From NCBI RefSeq assembly GCF_030814695.1, contig NZ_JAUSVL010000001.1:3136227-3200226 (forward strand): DNA of 64,000 nucleotides. Reading direction: 5' to 3'. Under the pieces are notes generated by a model. That model saw nothing but the letters and a program-made list of their open reading frames with translations, had not been told where the DNA came from and did not search any database. The stretch is from Oligosphaera ethanolica. Its GTDB lineage: Bacteria; Verrucomicrobiota; Lentisphaeria; Oligosphaerales; Oligosphaeraceae. Positions 53,040-61,527 of the stretch are shown in pieces (position 1 is the stretch's first letter; each line of letters begins with the position of its first letter). The position numbers were made by a program, and so were the translations under genes.

Positions 53040-53303
53040 GAATGTCTCCCTAGTTACTGCTCGTGAATGACGCGGTGAAATGGCTCCCCGGCGACACCAG
53101 GCGTAAAACCATACTGGCATCGGCCACGATTTCAACGGCGCCGCGCCTGCGGAATGGCGTTTGGCACTGGCGGCAAAGGGCCCGTGGCGGGTTATAGTTT
53201 TGTCACTTTTTCGCGTCGTGGTCATTTGCTGAACGAGCCGCTTGCGTGGAGCGTTTGGCGTTTGAGAGCTATTTCATTGCCGAAAGGAAGGCGTCGTCAA
53301 TCC

Positions 53304-54398
53304 ATGTGCCCGACCAACCACTCCTCGTTGTGCCGACTGCTGCCCCTGCTGTTGGCTGCCGATTGTTGTTTTGCGGCGGCCGCCACGACCTGCTACGGCG
53401 CCAAAGTGGCGAAAGCCACACATGCCGATACGGCGGCGCCGACGCTCGTGCTGACTGACGGTTGGCGCCTGCGCGAGGGCGAGGCCTTCACCGGCGTGAA
53501 TATCCGCGAGTACTTCTTCACCGTCGAGGCCGACGGCGCCGCGCTGCCGCCGCCACGCGTGCAGCTCAGCTGGCCCGGCGTGGCGATTGGCGAGGTGTAC
53601 GGCGGTAAGGACGTGGCCAGGACGGCCGATGGTGCGTCGTTCCTGGTGACGGCCAGCCGCACACCCACGGGCTTCACGACGTCGTTGCCGCGCCAGGGCG
53701 CCGTGCAGATGGGGATTTTCCATAATCTCGAAGGCATGCAGGCCGGCGCTTATCGCGACAAGCCCTACCCGGCGACGCAAATTCAGGCGCAGCTGAATTA
53801 TCTCTTCGCCGCGCGGGACATGATGCGCGAAATGGGCTTCGCCGATGCGCCGGCCGCTGTCGACGGCGTTATCAACCTCTACGGCTTCGAAACCAATTTT
53901 CCCAATGGTCATGTGGATGCGCCGCCGCATTTTCACATCATGCTGATGTGGAATGCCTGGCAAGACAACCACGTGTGCCATTTTATCCTTGACGACGCCG
54001 GCAAGATCGTCCGCAACGACCACTGGGTTAATGAAAACGGCAAACGGAACGCCGCCCAAAGCGGCCCCAAGCCGCTTGGCGCCAGCACCGACATGCCCGA
54101 CCGCAGCGGCGCCGTGCGCTTTGTTCTGCGTATGCTGGCGGATGGCACCGGGCTGGAAATGACGGTGCCCGGTAAGGACAAGCAGGCGATGATCCGCAGC
54201 GACGACCCCGCCCGCGCCGTCATCTGCTACACGCGCCCAAACGCCGCCAGCGACTGGCAGGCCGTGGCGACGGTCACGGTCCGCGACGATGCCGCCACTG
54301 GTCTCCTCGCCGTCACCCGTGACGTCAATGGCCAGACCACCCGCGAGGAATGGCGCTACGCCCCCCACACCGGCCGCATCCTGACCAACGCGCCATAG
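53304..54398 (+). CDS. Secreted protein of unknown function
   Basis: 364 residues from ATG 53304. Signal peptide about 1-24 (LLPLLLAADCCFAAA); a lipoprotein is not indicated. The rest is a mixed fold with FGETN-type strands: GVNIREYFFTVEADG, QAQLNYLFAARDMMREMG, and a distinct HVDAPPHFHIMLMW near 215 containing three histidines that could bind metal. I do not recognise the family. The start is the weakest point: AAAGGAAGG lies about 13 bases upstream. It is divergent from the GH42-like gene. Confidence 0.65.
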   Translation: MCPTNHSSLCRLLPLLLAADCCFAAAATTCYGAKVAKATHADTAAPTLVLTDGWRLREGEAFTGVNIREYFFTVEADGAALPPPRVQLSWPGVAIGEVYGGKDVARTADGASFLVTASRTPTGFTTSLPRQGAVQMGIFHNLEGMQAGAYRDKPYPATQIQAQLNYLFAARDMMREMGFADAPAAVDGVINLYGFETNFPNGHVDAPPHFHIMLMWNAWQDNHVCHFILDDAGKIVRNDHWVNENGKRNAAQSGPKPLGASTDMPDRSGAVRFVLRMLADGTGLEMTVPGKDKQAMIRSDDPARAVICYTRPNAASDWQAVATVTVRDDAATGLLAVTRDVNGQTTREEWRYAPHTGRILTNAP

Positions 54399-54496
54399 GG
54401 TACTTGCCGCAAAGACGCCACGGCTGCTGCCGTAACGTCTTTGCCTGCGAGCTCACGATGACGGAAGACGAAGCGTGGCTCTCCATTTGCTGGGGC

Positions 54497-55453
54497 TTAC
54501 CATTCCGGGCTGTTGTCCCACTGCTGGAGCTGATCTGCGAGGGCGGCCAGGACGGTGTCTTCAAGATCGGTGAAGTGCGGCAGCAGGGCCTGGTAGCTGT
54601 CGGCCTGGACGAATTTGGCTTCCACGTGGCCGTCGGCGTAGCAGATGTTGAGGTTATTTTTGTGATTGCCGAGCCGTTCGATGATGATTGGCGCGGTTGA
54701 TGGTCTGGTCATTTTGTCGGGTGAGAATGGGTAGATGACCATGCGGTATGCGGGGCGGGTGTCTTCTGGTGGCAATGACGGGCAGTGGGAGACCTTGTCG
54801 TTGCCGACGTAGGGAACGAGCAGGTCCATGCTTGGCGGGGGCATGCCGTTATTCGCATCGCAGTAGAGGAGATACGCCAGGCCTAATTGTTTGAGATTGC
54901 CGACGCAGCTGACTTGTCGGGCTTTTTCGCGCGCCTGGGCTAACGCGGGGAGGAGCATCCCTGCGGGAATGGCCATGGTCACGCCCATAAAGAGAAAGAC
55001 GACCAGCAGGATGGCGCCAATGCCGAGGCAGCCGAACTTGCTGTCAAAAGGCCGGCCTTCGCTGTCGGCATTGACGGTGCAGATTTCGACCAGTGTCCAG
55101 ATGAAAACCCCCAGGGGAACGACGAGGGTCCAGAACAGCAGGATGGTAAGTATCAGCTTGATCAGTCCGCGTTTGCTGTGGCCACTGTAGAAATTGTGGA
55201 CGCCGAGGGCGCCGAAGAGAATGCCGAGGATGCAGTAGGCCAGGCGGCTCTTCGGCGAGGGCTGCGCGCCCATACCGCCGCCGCCGGGGAGGGAGCCGGG
55301 GCCGAGAGTGCCGGGAGTTGGCGCGGCCAGCGGCGCGTTCGCCGGCGCGTCGACCAGTGGGCCCTGGCATTTCATGCATGTGTAGCTTGCCGGAGACAGG
55401 TGGTCTTCGATCTCGTAGTACTGTTTGCAGGCCTGACAGTAGATCTTCTTCAT
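54497..55453 (-). CDS. Zinc-ribbon/TM2-domain protein fused to prepilin-like H-X9-DG domain
   Basis: 318 residues from ATG 55453 (MKKIYCQACK). Residues 1-30 hold a zinc ribbon, CxxC (6, 9) and CxxC (26, 29). A Pro/Gly linker follows. Residues about 67-125 form a TM2 domain (LGILFGALGVHNFYSGHSKRG; key residues G-x2-G-x-HxFYxG) with two membrane helices. About 140-165 is a third helix that continues directly into MLLPALAQAREKARQVSC and NLKQLG. The end has H-X9-DG (NHKNNLNICYADG). The prepilin FTLIE motif is missing, so it should remain in the membrane uncleaved. Confidence 0.85.
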   Translation of the reverse strand: MKKIYCQACKQYYEIEDHLSPASYTCMKCQGPLVDAPANAPLAAPTPGTLGPGSLPGGGGMGAQPSPKSRLAYCILGILFGALGVHNFYSGHSKRGLIKLILTILLFWTLVVPLGVFIWTLVEICTVNADSEGRPFDSKFGCLGIGAILLVVFLFMGVTMAIPAGMLLPALAQAREKARQVSCVGNLKQLGLAYLLYCDANNGMPPPSMDLLVPYVGNDKVSHCPSLPPEDTRPAYRMVIYPFSPDKMTRPSTAPIIIERLGNHKNNLNICYADGHVEAKFVQADSYQALLPHFTDLEDTVLAALADQLQQWDNSPEW

Positions 55454-55615
55454 GGCGTGATGTCCCCTATTCGTTGGTTGTGACTGGCGCGGGGGGAAAA
55501 AGGATGCGGCACTGAAGAACGCGTGAAATATGGCGCCGGGGAGCAAATAGGACAAGGAGCGCCGTGAAAAAACACCAAGCAGGGCGCAAAGGCACAGGAA
55601 AGGGAAGACATATCG

Positions 55616-55729
55616 TTCCATTGCCTCTTTTGCCCCAGTCAGCTTCGCCGACTGGGGCAAAAGGGGCCGAGGAACACGGATCATACTGGCGCTCTACCCA
55701 GGGCGGCGCACGCTTTCAGCGTGCTTGCC
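55616..55729 (+). repeat. R1 element (copy E, truncated)
   Basis: Begins TTCCATTGCCTC. Stem 1 is CTTTTGCCCCAGTC/GACTGGGGCAAAAG, again changed on both sides relative to other copies. The second stem has inner GCACGC/GCGTGC, but its outer right arm is lost (GCCGTGTGCCC instead of GCCCTGGG), so the element is truncated about 80 bp upstream of the group II intron. A reverse AATCTGCGGATTAG lies at about 55770-55783. Confidence 0.8.
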
Positions 55730-55806
55730 GTGTGCCCGGCATGGGCGAGAACGATCCCCCACTCCCATAGAATCTGCGGATTAGAGGAGGCTTGGGGACT
55801 CATTGA

Positions 55807-57657
55807 GTGACAACAAGAGTAGCGAAAGGCAAGCAGGCGCCCGCGAGGGCGTTAGGTGAAAGAAGCCCTGGCAACGGCACGACCGCAGGAATACGAACGG
55901 ACAGTGAGGCATGGCGTGGGCGATGAGCGTGCTGGTAAACGCGAAATCCAACAGTCACCGAAAGACACGCAGTGTAGAGTCCGGCGGCACGGGCCAATTA
56001 CGTTCTCGCACCTTACCCGGGGATATCTCCAGCGTGAGAGCGCTGGAGAAGTCAGCAGAGGCCATAGTAGCGTAGAAGCTGTTGAAAGGCAGTGGAGCGA
56101 AGGGCCGAAGAACAGGAAACGCAACGATGGACAAACTCGCCAAGGAAGCGAATAAGGAAGATGCAACCACTGAAACGGCTGGGACGACTGGCTGGGACGG
56201 CGGGCCGGTGGCGGCGAAGCAATGGATGTGTGGAACCAAGACGGGTATCAACCGTAGTTTTCGAGGCGGAGAATGAACATGTCAGACGTGCGTAACGAAC
56301 CAATCCAAGCAACAGCACCAGGCCCGAGCCTGGAGGAGGTGTTGAACAACGAGAACGTATGGGCGGCGTGGAAGGCGGTCAAAGCCAACGACGGCGCGCC
56401 CGGAGTCGATGGGATGGACGTGCAGAAGACTGCCGAACACCTGCGGAAGCATGGTCAGGAGATATGGGAGAAGGTCCGACAAGGGACGTACATCCCGGGA
56501 GCCATCCTGGCTGTGGAAATACCAAAGGCAAACGGCGGCACGCGCAAACTAGGCATTCCCAATGTACAGGACCGGCTGATCCAACAGGCACTTCACCAAG
56601 TGCTGAGCTTACGGTGGGAACCTCTTTTCAGCAACAGCAGCTACGGCTTTCGGCCCAATCGGAGCGCGCACGACGCGATCCGCCGGGCGCGCGAGATCGT
56701 CATGTCAGGACGGATTTGGGTGGTGGACATCGACTTGAAGAGCTTCTTCGACGAAGTCAACCACGACATCCTGATGCGCGAGCTGCGTAAAGAGGTTACC
56801 GACAAACGAATACTGAAGCTGATCGGCCGATACCTGACCGCCCCGATGGTGGAGAAAGACGGTACCCGAACCAAGCGAACGAAAGGCACGCCGCAAGGCG
56901 GTCCTCTGTCGCCTCTGCTGGCGAACATTTATCTGACCCCGCTGGACCAGGAACTGGAGAAGCGGCAGCTGCCGTTTACCCGGTACGCGGACGACGTGGC
57001 CATCTATGCCGGAAGCCGCCGGGCGGCCGAACGCATTCTGTCAGATATCATCGAATGGATCGAGACGAAGCTGAAGATCCCTGTCAATCGGGACAAAAGC
57101 AAAAGCGGGAAAAGTGATGACACGGCTTATCTGGGTATCACCGTGCACTCTGACGGTGAAATGGAAGTGGAAACCAAACGGATCGAGCGCATGAAAACCA
57201 AGGTCCGTATGCTGTGGGACGCCAGGCAGAGTCTGACGAGCGAGCAACTACGGGACCAATGGCGGAAATTCGCCACGGGCTGGTGGAACTACTTCCAGAT
57301 AGCAACCGAAAGACGCAATGTCGGCGACACGGCAAGCTGGATAAGGAGGCATATAAGAAAATGCTTCTGGATACGCTGGCACTCCACCGCCGGTAGAACG
57401 AAGGCGCTGGTTGTACTCGGAATAACAGGAAGACTACTGGAATCGGCCAAATCATCACGAGGCGCCTGGCGTATGGCGAAAACACCGGTCATGCACACAG
57501 CGCTGAGCAACAAAACCATGGACAGATACGGTCTCATTGTGCCTTGGAGCGTTTAACCGGTCATAAAAGAACCGGTGCTGTTCAACCGCCGGATGCGGAA
57601 AACCGCATGTCCGGTGGTGTGGAAGGGCGCGGGGCGAAATCCCCGTTGCCCCATCCG
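55807..57657 (+). mobile_element. Group II intron with maturase
   Basis: RNA-level features surround the reverse transcriptase gene. The likely 5' end is near GTGACAACAAGAGTAGCG at 55807, and the domain I segments include AAGTCAGCAGAGGCCATAGTAGC near 56049. After the ORF, domain V is CCGCCGGATGCGGAAAACCGCATGTCCGG near 57588-57616, with domain VI GGGCGCGGGGCGAAATCCCCGTTGCCC just after it, ending near CCATCCGATC. The ends are not fixed to the base. No HNH endonuclease is present. It sits between R1 copy E and a tandem 81-bp array. Confidence 0.85.
56279..57556 (+). CDS. ltrA: Group II intron reverse transcriptase/maturase
   Basis: 425 residues from ATG 56279 (GGAG 7 bases upstream; ATG 56273 is closer to it but only 1 base away). 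RT motifs in order: GAPGVDGMDV near 38, LGIPNVQDRLIQQAL near 89, SSYGFRPNRSAHDAI near 120, VVDIDLKSFFDEV near 152, GTPQGGPLSPLLANIYL near 210 and FTRYADDVAIYA near 240 (the YADD active site). The group II maturase domain follows about 330-400 (LRDQWRKFATGWWNYF, with the GIIM Trp pair). No HNH domain. It splices and mobilises the intron around it. Confidence 0.95.
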   Translation: MSDVRNEPIQATAPGPSLEEVLNNENVWAAWKAVKANDGAPGVDGMDVQKTAEHLRKHGQEIWEKVRQGTYIPGAILAVEIPKANGGTRKLGIPNVQDRLIQQALHQVLSLRWEPLFSNSSYGFRPNRSAHDAIRRAREIVMSGRIWVVDIDLKSFFDEVNHDILMRELRKEVTDKRILKLIGRYLTAPMVEKDGTRTKRTKGTPQGGPLSPLLANIYLTPLDQELEKRQLPFTRYADDVAIYAGSRRAAERILSDIIEWIETKLKIPVNRDKSKSGKSDDTAYLGITVHSDGEMEVETKRIERMKTKVRMLWDARQSLTSEQLRDQWRKFATGWWNYFQIATERRNVGDTASWIRRHIRKCFWIRWHSTAGRTKALVVLGITGRLLESAKSSRGAWRMAKTPVMHTALSNKTMDRYGLIVPWSV

Positions 57658-57660
57658 ATC

Positions 57661-57865
57661 AATCGAATGACGCGCGTGACCGTTCTTGGGTCGGGTGAGG
57701 CGCTGACCTCAGCGAGGGTGCGGGCGAGACGCCCGCACCACAATCGAATGACGCGCGTGACCGTTCTTGGGTCGGGTGAGGCGCTGACCTCAGCGAGGGC
57801 GCGGGCGAGACGCCCGCACCACAATCGAATGACGCGCGTGACCGTTCTTGGGTCGGGTGAGGCCG
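57661..57865 (+). repeat. 81-bp tandem repeat directly downstream of the group II intron
   Basis: About 2.5 copies of an 81-bp unit beginning AATCGAATGACGCGCGTGAC (57661, 57742, 57823). Each unit contains the stem GTGCGGGCG-AGA-CGCCCGCAC (second copy GCGCGGGCG on the left). The first copy begins within a few bases of the intron's apparent 3' end, so the intron may have landed in or next to the array. The reading frame across it is a repeat artefact. Confidence 0.85.
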
Positions 57866-58161
57866 CACCCGAGTTTTACCAAACTTCAGGCCGCCGGGAC
57901 GGCGGCGCTCCCAGGGCGGTCACATTATAGTGTCATTGTCCATCCAGTCCATCCAGTCCATCCAGTCCATCCAGTCCATCATAGACGGAAATAATCACTT
58001 TGAGGCATTCAATCAAGACAGCGGGGCAGTCGGGGCCTATATTGACGTTTGTTTGTGGCGAAGATGCGTCCTGTGTGGCACCATTGTGTCATTGCGGTCC
58101 TCGCCGTCAGCGTCAGCGACGACTTTTATTGTAGTAATTCCAACAGCAAGGAGAAGACGAC
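57866..58161 (+). repeat. 9-bp minisatellite, unit TCCATCCAG, in the gap before the double-FAD gene
   Basis: Four to five TCCATCCAG units at 57939-57980. On the minus strand they read TGGATGGAC, with the shared GGAC core. GGACGGCGGCGCTCCCAG near 57898 resembles the 33-bp unit at 37069. The rest of the gap shows no gene; GGAGAAGACGAC precedes the next start codon. Confidence 0.8.
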
Positions 58162-61100
58162 ATGCGTCCCCTAGTGATTGCGAGTATGCTATTGTTTCCG
58201 GTGTTGGGCCACTGTGCGCAGCGGTCGGTGTTGGAGAGATCGCGGGCGATACCGATGGCGGCCGAGGTCGACCTCGTGGTGGTTGGCAGCAGCGTCGGGG
58301 GTATTGCGGCGGCGACAGCGGCGGCCGAGGCCGGACTGAAGGTCTTTGTGGTAGCGCCGCGGATGTATTTGGGCGAGGACCTCTGCGCGCCGTATCGGCT
58401 GTGGCTGGCGCCGGGCGAAGAGCCGGACACGCCTATGGCGCGGGCGATCTTTTCGGATCCCACCGCCGAGCGTGGCGAGATGTTTACGTATGAGGCGTCT
58501 TTGCCGTCCCAGGACAAGCACAAGGACAGCACGCCGCCGCGGCTGCTCAATGACGGCCAGTGGGATTCGGCGGTCAATCAGAGTGTGGAATACGGCGGCG
58601 ATGTCAGTGTCGTCTGTGATTTGGGCAGCGTGCAGTCCTTGCGGGAAGTGCGGGCGAGGGTTTATCAGGCGCCGCGCAATTACGCCGTGCGGACGGTGGT
58701 CGTGGCAACCAGCACGGACGGCACGGCCTGGCAGCCGGCGGGGGAAATCCAGAATGACGGCTACAACACGGCCAGCTACTTTGACGCTGCTCTGACCCTG
58801 GCGTTGCCGGTGACAGTGCGCGCGCGCTACGTTCGTTTTGAGTTGCGCAAATGCGAGCAATCGAAACGCCTGCTCGTGGGCGAGTTGCAGGTTTTTGTGG
58901 AGAAGGCGCCGGATCCGCAGGCTGCGGAGCGGGTTTTCAATACCACGCCGATGTTGGTGAAGAGTTCGTTGGAAGAGTCACTGATTGCGGCCGGGGCGCA
59001 GTTCGTGTATGGGTCGCCGGCGACGGAAGTCCTGCGGGACGACTCGGGGCGACTGGCCGGCGTGGTGATAGCCAATCGCGCTGGGCGGCAGGCCATCAAG
59101 GCCAAGGCCGTGTTGGATGCGACGGGCCTGGCGTGGTTTGCCCGGCAGGTCGGCGCGAAAGTCGCCGGGCGGTCCTCGGGCGAGCAGCTTTTCCGGCGGG
59201 TGGTGTTTGGCGGCGAGCCCTGCAGCGGCGCGGGCATTGAGTCCTGCCGGCGGGTGCCGTTGCGGGTGCCTGTGGGCGGCGAAGGCCCGGCGGCCTACGG
59301 CGATGGCGGTTTCGGCAACACCGTGCAGAAGATCAATGGTCCGATGATGGACGCCCATCCCGAAGCCTACGAGTACACTCTGCGCCTGCCTTTGGCGGAC
59401 AGCTCTTTCGCCGCCTGGGCGGCGGCTGAACAGCTGGCGCGCGATCTGACCTTTGATGCCAAGCAGGTGGAAGAATCTGAACTGCTGCTGCCTTTGCAGA
59501 CTGAGCAGATTGATGCCGCCGGCATCGCGGGCTACTACCTGGCGCCGACGGTGGACGGGTCGTCCATACTGGCGACGATCCGTGCGGGCAGCGTGCTGGG
59601 TGCGGATATCGCCAAGGCGCTGGCGCCGCAGACGGCGCCAACGGGCGTGCGGGTGGCTGGGTTGCCGGCGACGCAGGCGACGGAGCGCGCCGGTGAGCTG
59701 CGCGAGACCCTCGGTGGCTTCCGGCCAATGGCTGAGCCGGGCGAGACCGTGCCTTCGCCGGAGTCGGCTTTGCCGGTGCTGGGCGAGTACGACGTGGTCG
59801 TGGTCGGTGGTGGCACCAGCGGCGCGCCGGCAGCCATCAGTGCAGCGCGTGCTGGGGCCCGGACCCTCGTGGTGGAGTACCTCCATGCGCTGGGCGGCAC
59901 GGGCACCGTCGGCCTCATCGGGATTTATTGCGCGGGCTACCGCGAGGGCTTCACCGCCGAAGTGGACCGCGGCATCAAGGCGATTGGCTCGCCGACCTAC
60001 GTGGTGGGCAAGCAGGAGTACTGGCGGCGGGAAATCCGGCAGGCCGGCGGCGACATCTGGTTCGGCGTTCTCGGTTGCGGCGCCTATCGCGTGGGCGACA
60101 AAGTCGCCGGCGTGATCGTGGCCACGCCGGAAGGCCGTGGCGTCGTGCTGGCGAAAGTCGTGATCGACGGCAGCGGCAATGCCGACGTGGCCACTGCCGC
60201 CGGCGCGGAAGTGGCCTACAACAGCGCCGACGACGAAGCTATGCAGGGTTCGGGGCTGTGTTACCGGGCGCCTGGCGCCAGCTATATCAACACCGACTGG
60301 ACCTACGTGGACGAAGTGGACATGGTCGATGTCACGACCGTGATGATTGCCGCCAAACGCAAATTCCGCAGCGCCTACGATCTCTGCCAGCTGATCGACA
60401 CGCGCGAGCGCCGGCGCATTGTCGGCGACCTGACGCTGGATCCGCTGGACATCATCAACCAGCGGCGTTTTCCGGACACGATCCAGATCAGCCAAGGGGG
60501 CAAGCTGGATAAGCACGGCGCGCCCGTGCATCCGTACTATTTTGTGAACAACCACCGCGGTGGCCTGTCCTACACGCCTTATCGCTGCATCCTGCCTCGG
60601 GGACTTGATGGCCTGCTGGTGGTCGGCCTGGGTCTGAGCGCGCATCGCGACGCGATTCCGTCGGTGCGCATGCAGCCCTGTCTGCAGAATCTGGGTTATG
60701 CCGCCGGTCGGGCAGCGGCCATGGCCGCCAAGGGCGATCTGCCGACGCGCGGCATTGATCTGAAGGCCTTGCAGGCGCACCTGGTGGAGATCAAATGCCT
60801 GACGCCGGATGTGCCGGAGCACGTTGATTCCTATCCGCTGCCCAGCGCCGAGCTGGAAGCTGCCGCCCGTCAGCTGGCCGAGAAGGACTACGCGAAGCTC
60901 GGGCTGCTGATGGCCGACGTGGAGCGGTCGCTGCCGCTATTGCGCGCGGCATACGCTAGCGCGGCGACGCCGGAGGGAAAACTGCGCGTGGCGCATATCC
61001 TCGGCATGCTTGGCGACGGCACGGGCATTGAGACGCTCATTGCGGTCATTGGCGGCACGGAGGACTACGGCGAGGAGAATATCTCGTATTACTTCCCCAA

Positions 61101-61527
61101 TATCACTTGGCTGGATAGCTATATCCTCGCGGCCGGTTTCAGTCGCGATCGGCGGGCGCTGCCCGTACTGCACGCGCGGGCCGAGAAGCTCTTCAGCCAG
61201 GCGAGTGGCGAGTGGAAGCACGTGCGCTCCATGCTGATGGCCTTGGAAGCGCAGGGCAGCAAGGAGTCGCTGCCGCTGGTGGCGGCGTACGCGAAGAAGT
61301 CGGGGCGTATCCGGCCGGCGATCCGGGACGTGATCACCGATGTACGCCAACGCAATCGCAGCGGCAGCTTGGAACTGGTGGTGTCGCGCGTGCTCTATAA
61401 TCTCGGCGACAGCGACGGCTTCGCCGAAGCCGTGCTGCACGACTTCAGCCAGGATGTCCGCGGGCATTATCGCCGCCATGCGCTGGCCGTACTGGCGCAG
61501 GGGCCCGGGAAGGCACTTCGGCCGTAA
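58162..61527 (+). CDS. Double-module FAD-dependent oxidoreductase with discoidin-like insert and HEAT-like tail
   Basis: 1121 residues. Signal peptide about 1-19. First FAD module: DLVVVGSSVGGIAAATAA near 37-54 with GSSVGG instead of GxGxxG, so FAD binding there may be weakened. Residues about 110-247 are inserted and resemble an F5/8-type C (discoidin) sandwich (NDGQWDSAVNQSVEYGGDVS, VRARYVRFELRKCEQSKRL). The module resumes with AKAVLDATGLAWFARQVG near 315. Second module from 541: YDVVVVGGGTSGAPAAISAA with intact GGGTSG, LHALGGTGTVG and VVIDGSGNADVATAAGAE. C-terminal 870-1110 is helical, HEAT-like. GGAGAAG supports the ATG. Confidence 0.85.
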   Translation: MRPLVIASMLLFPVLGHCAQRSVLERSRAIPMAAEVDLVVVGSSVGGIAAATAAAEAGLKVFVVAPRMYLGEDLCAPYRLWLAPGEEPDTPMARAIFSDPTAERGEMFTYEASLPSQDKHKDSTPPRLLNDGQWDSAVNQSVEYGGDVSVVCDLGSVQSLREVRARVYQAPRNYAVRTVVVATSTDGTAWQPAGEIQNDGYNTASYFDAALTLALPVTVRARYVRFELRKCEQSKRLLVGELQVFVEKAPDPQAAERVFNTTPMLVKSSLEESLIAAGAQFVYGSPATEVLRDDSGRLAGVVIANRAGRQAIKAKAVLDATGLAWFARQVGAKVAGRSSGEQLFRRVVFGGEPCSGAGIESCRRVPLRVPVGGEGPAAYGDGGFGNTVQKINGPMMDAHPEAYEYTLRLPLADSSFAAWAAAEQLARDLTFDAKQVEESELLLPLQTEQIDAAGIAGYYLAPTVDGSSILATIRAGSVLGADIAKALAPQTAPTGVRVAGLPATQATERAGELRETLGGFRPMAEPGETVPSPESALPVLGEYDVVVVGGGTSGAPAAISAARAGARTLVVEYLHALGGTGTVGLIGIYCAGYREGFTAEVDRGIKAIGSPTYVVGKQEYWRREIRQAGGDIWFGVLGCGAYRVGDKVAGVIVATPEGRGVVLAKVVIDGSGNADVATAAGAEVAYNSADDEAMQGSGLCYRAPGASYINTDWTYVDEVDMVDVTTVMIAAKRKFRSAYDLCQLIDTRERRRIVGDLTLDPLDIINQRRFPDTIQISQGGKLDKHGAPVHPYYFVNNHRGGLSYTPYRCILPRGLDGLLVVGLGLSAHRDAIPSVRMQPCLQNLGYAAGRAAAMAAKGDLPTRGIDLKALQAHLVEIKCLTPDVPEHVDSYPLPSAELEAAARQLAEKDYAKLGLLMADVERSLPLLRAAYASAATPEGKLRVAHILGMLGDGTGIETLIAVIGGTEDYGEENISYYFPNITWLDSYILAAGFSRDRRALPVLHARAEKLFSQASGEWKHVRSMLMALEAQGSKESLPLVAAYAKKSGRIRPAIRDVITDVRQRNRSGSLELVVSRVLYNLGDSDGFAEAVLHDFSQDVRGHYRRHALAVLAQGPGKALRP

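Noticed and set aside
57661-57865. Possible CRISPR array or integron attC cluster after the intron
   Set aside because: The 81-bp units are contiguous and nearly identical with no cassette genes or spacers.
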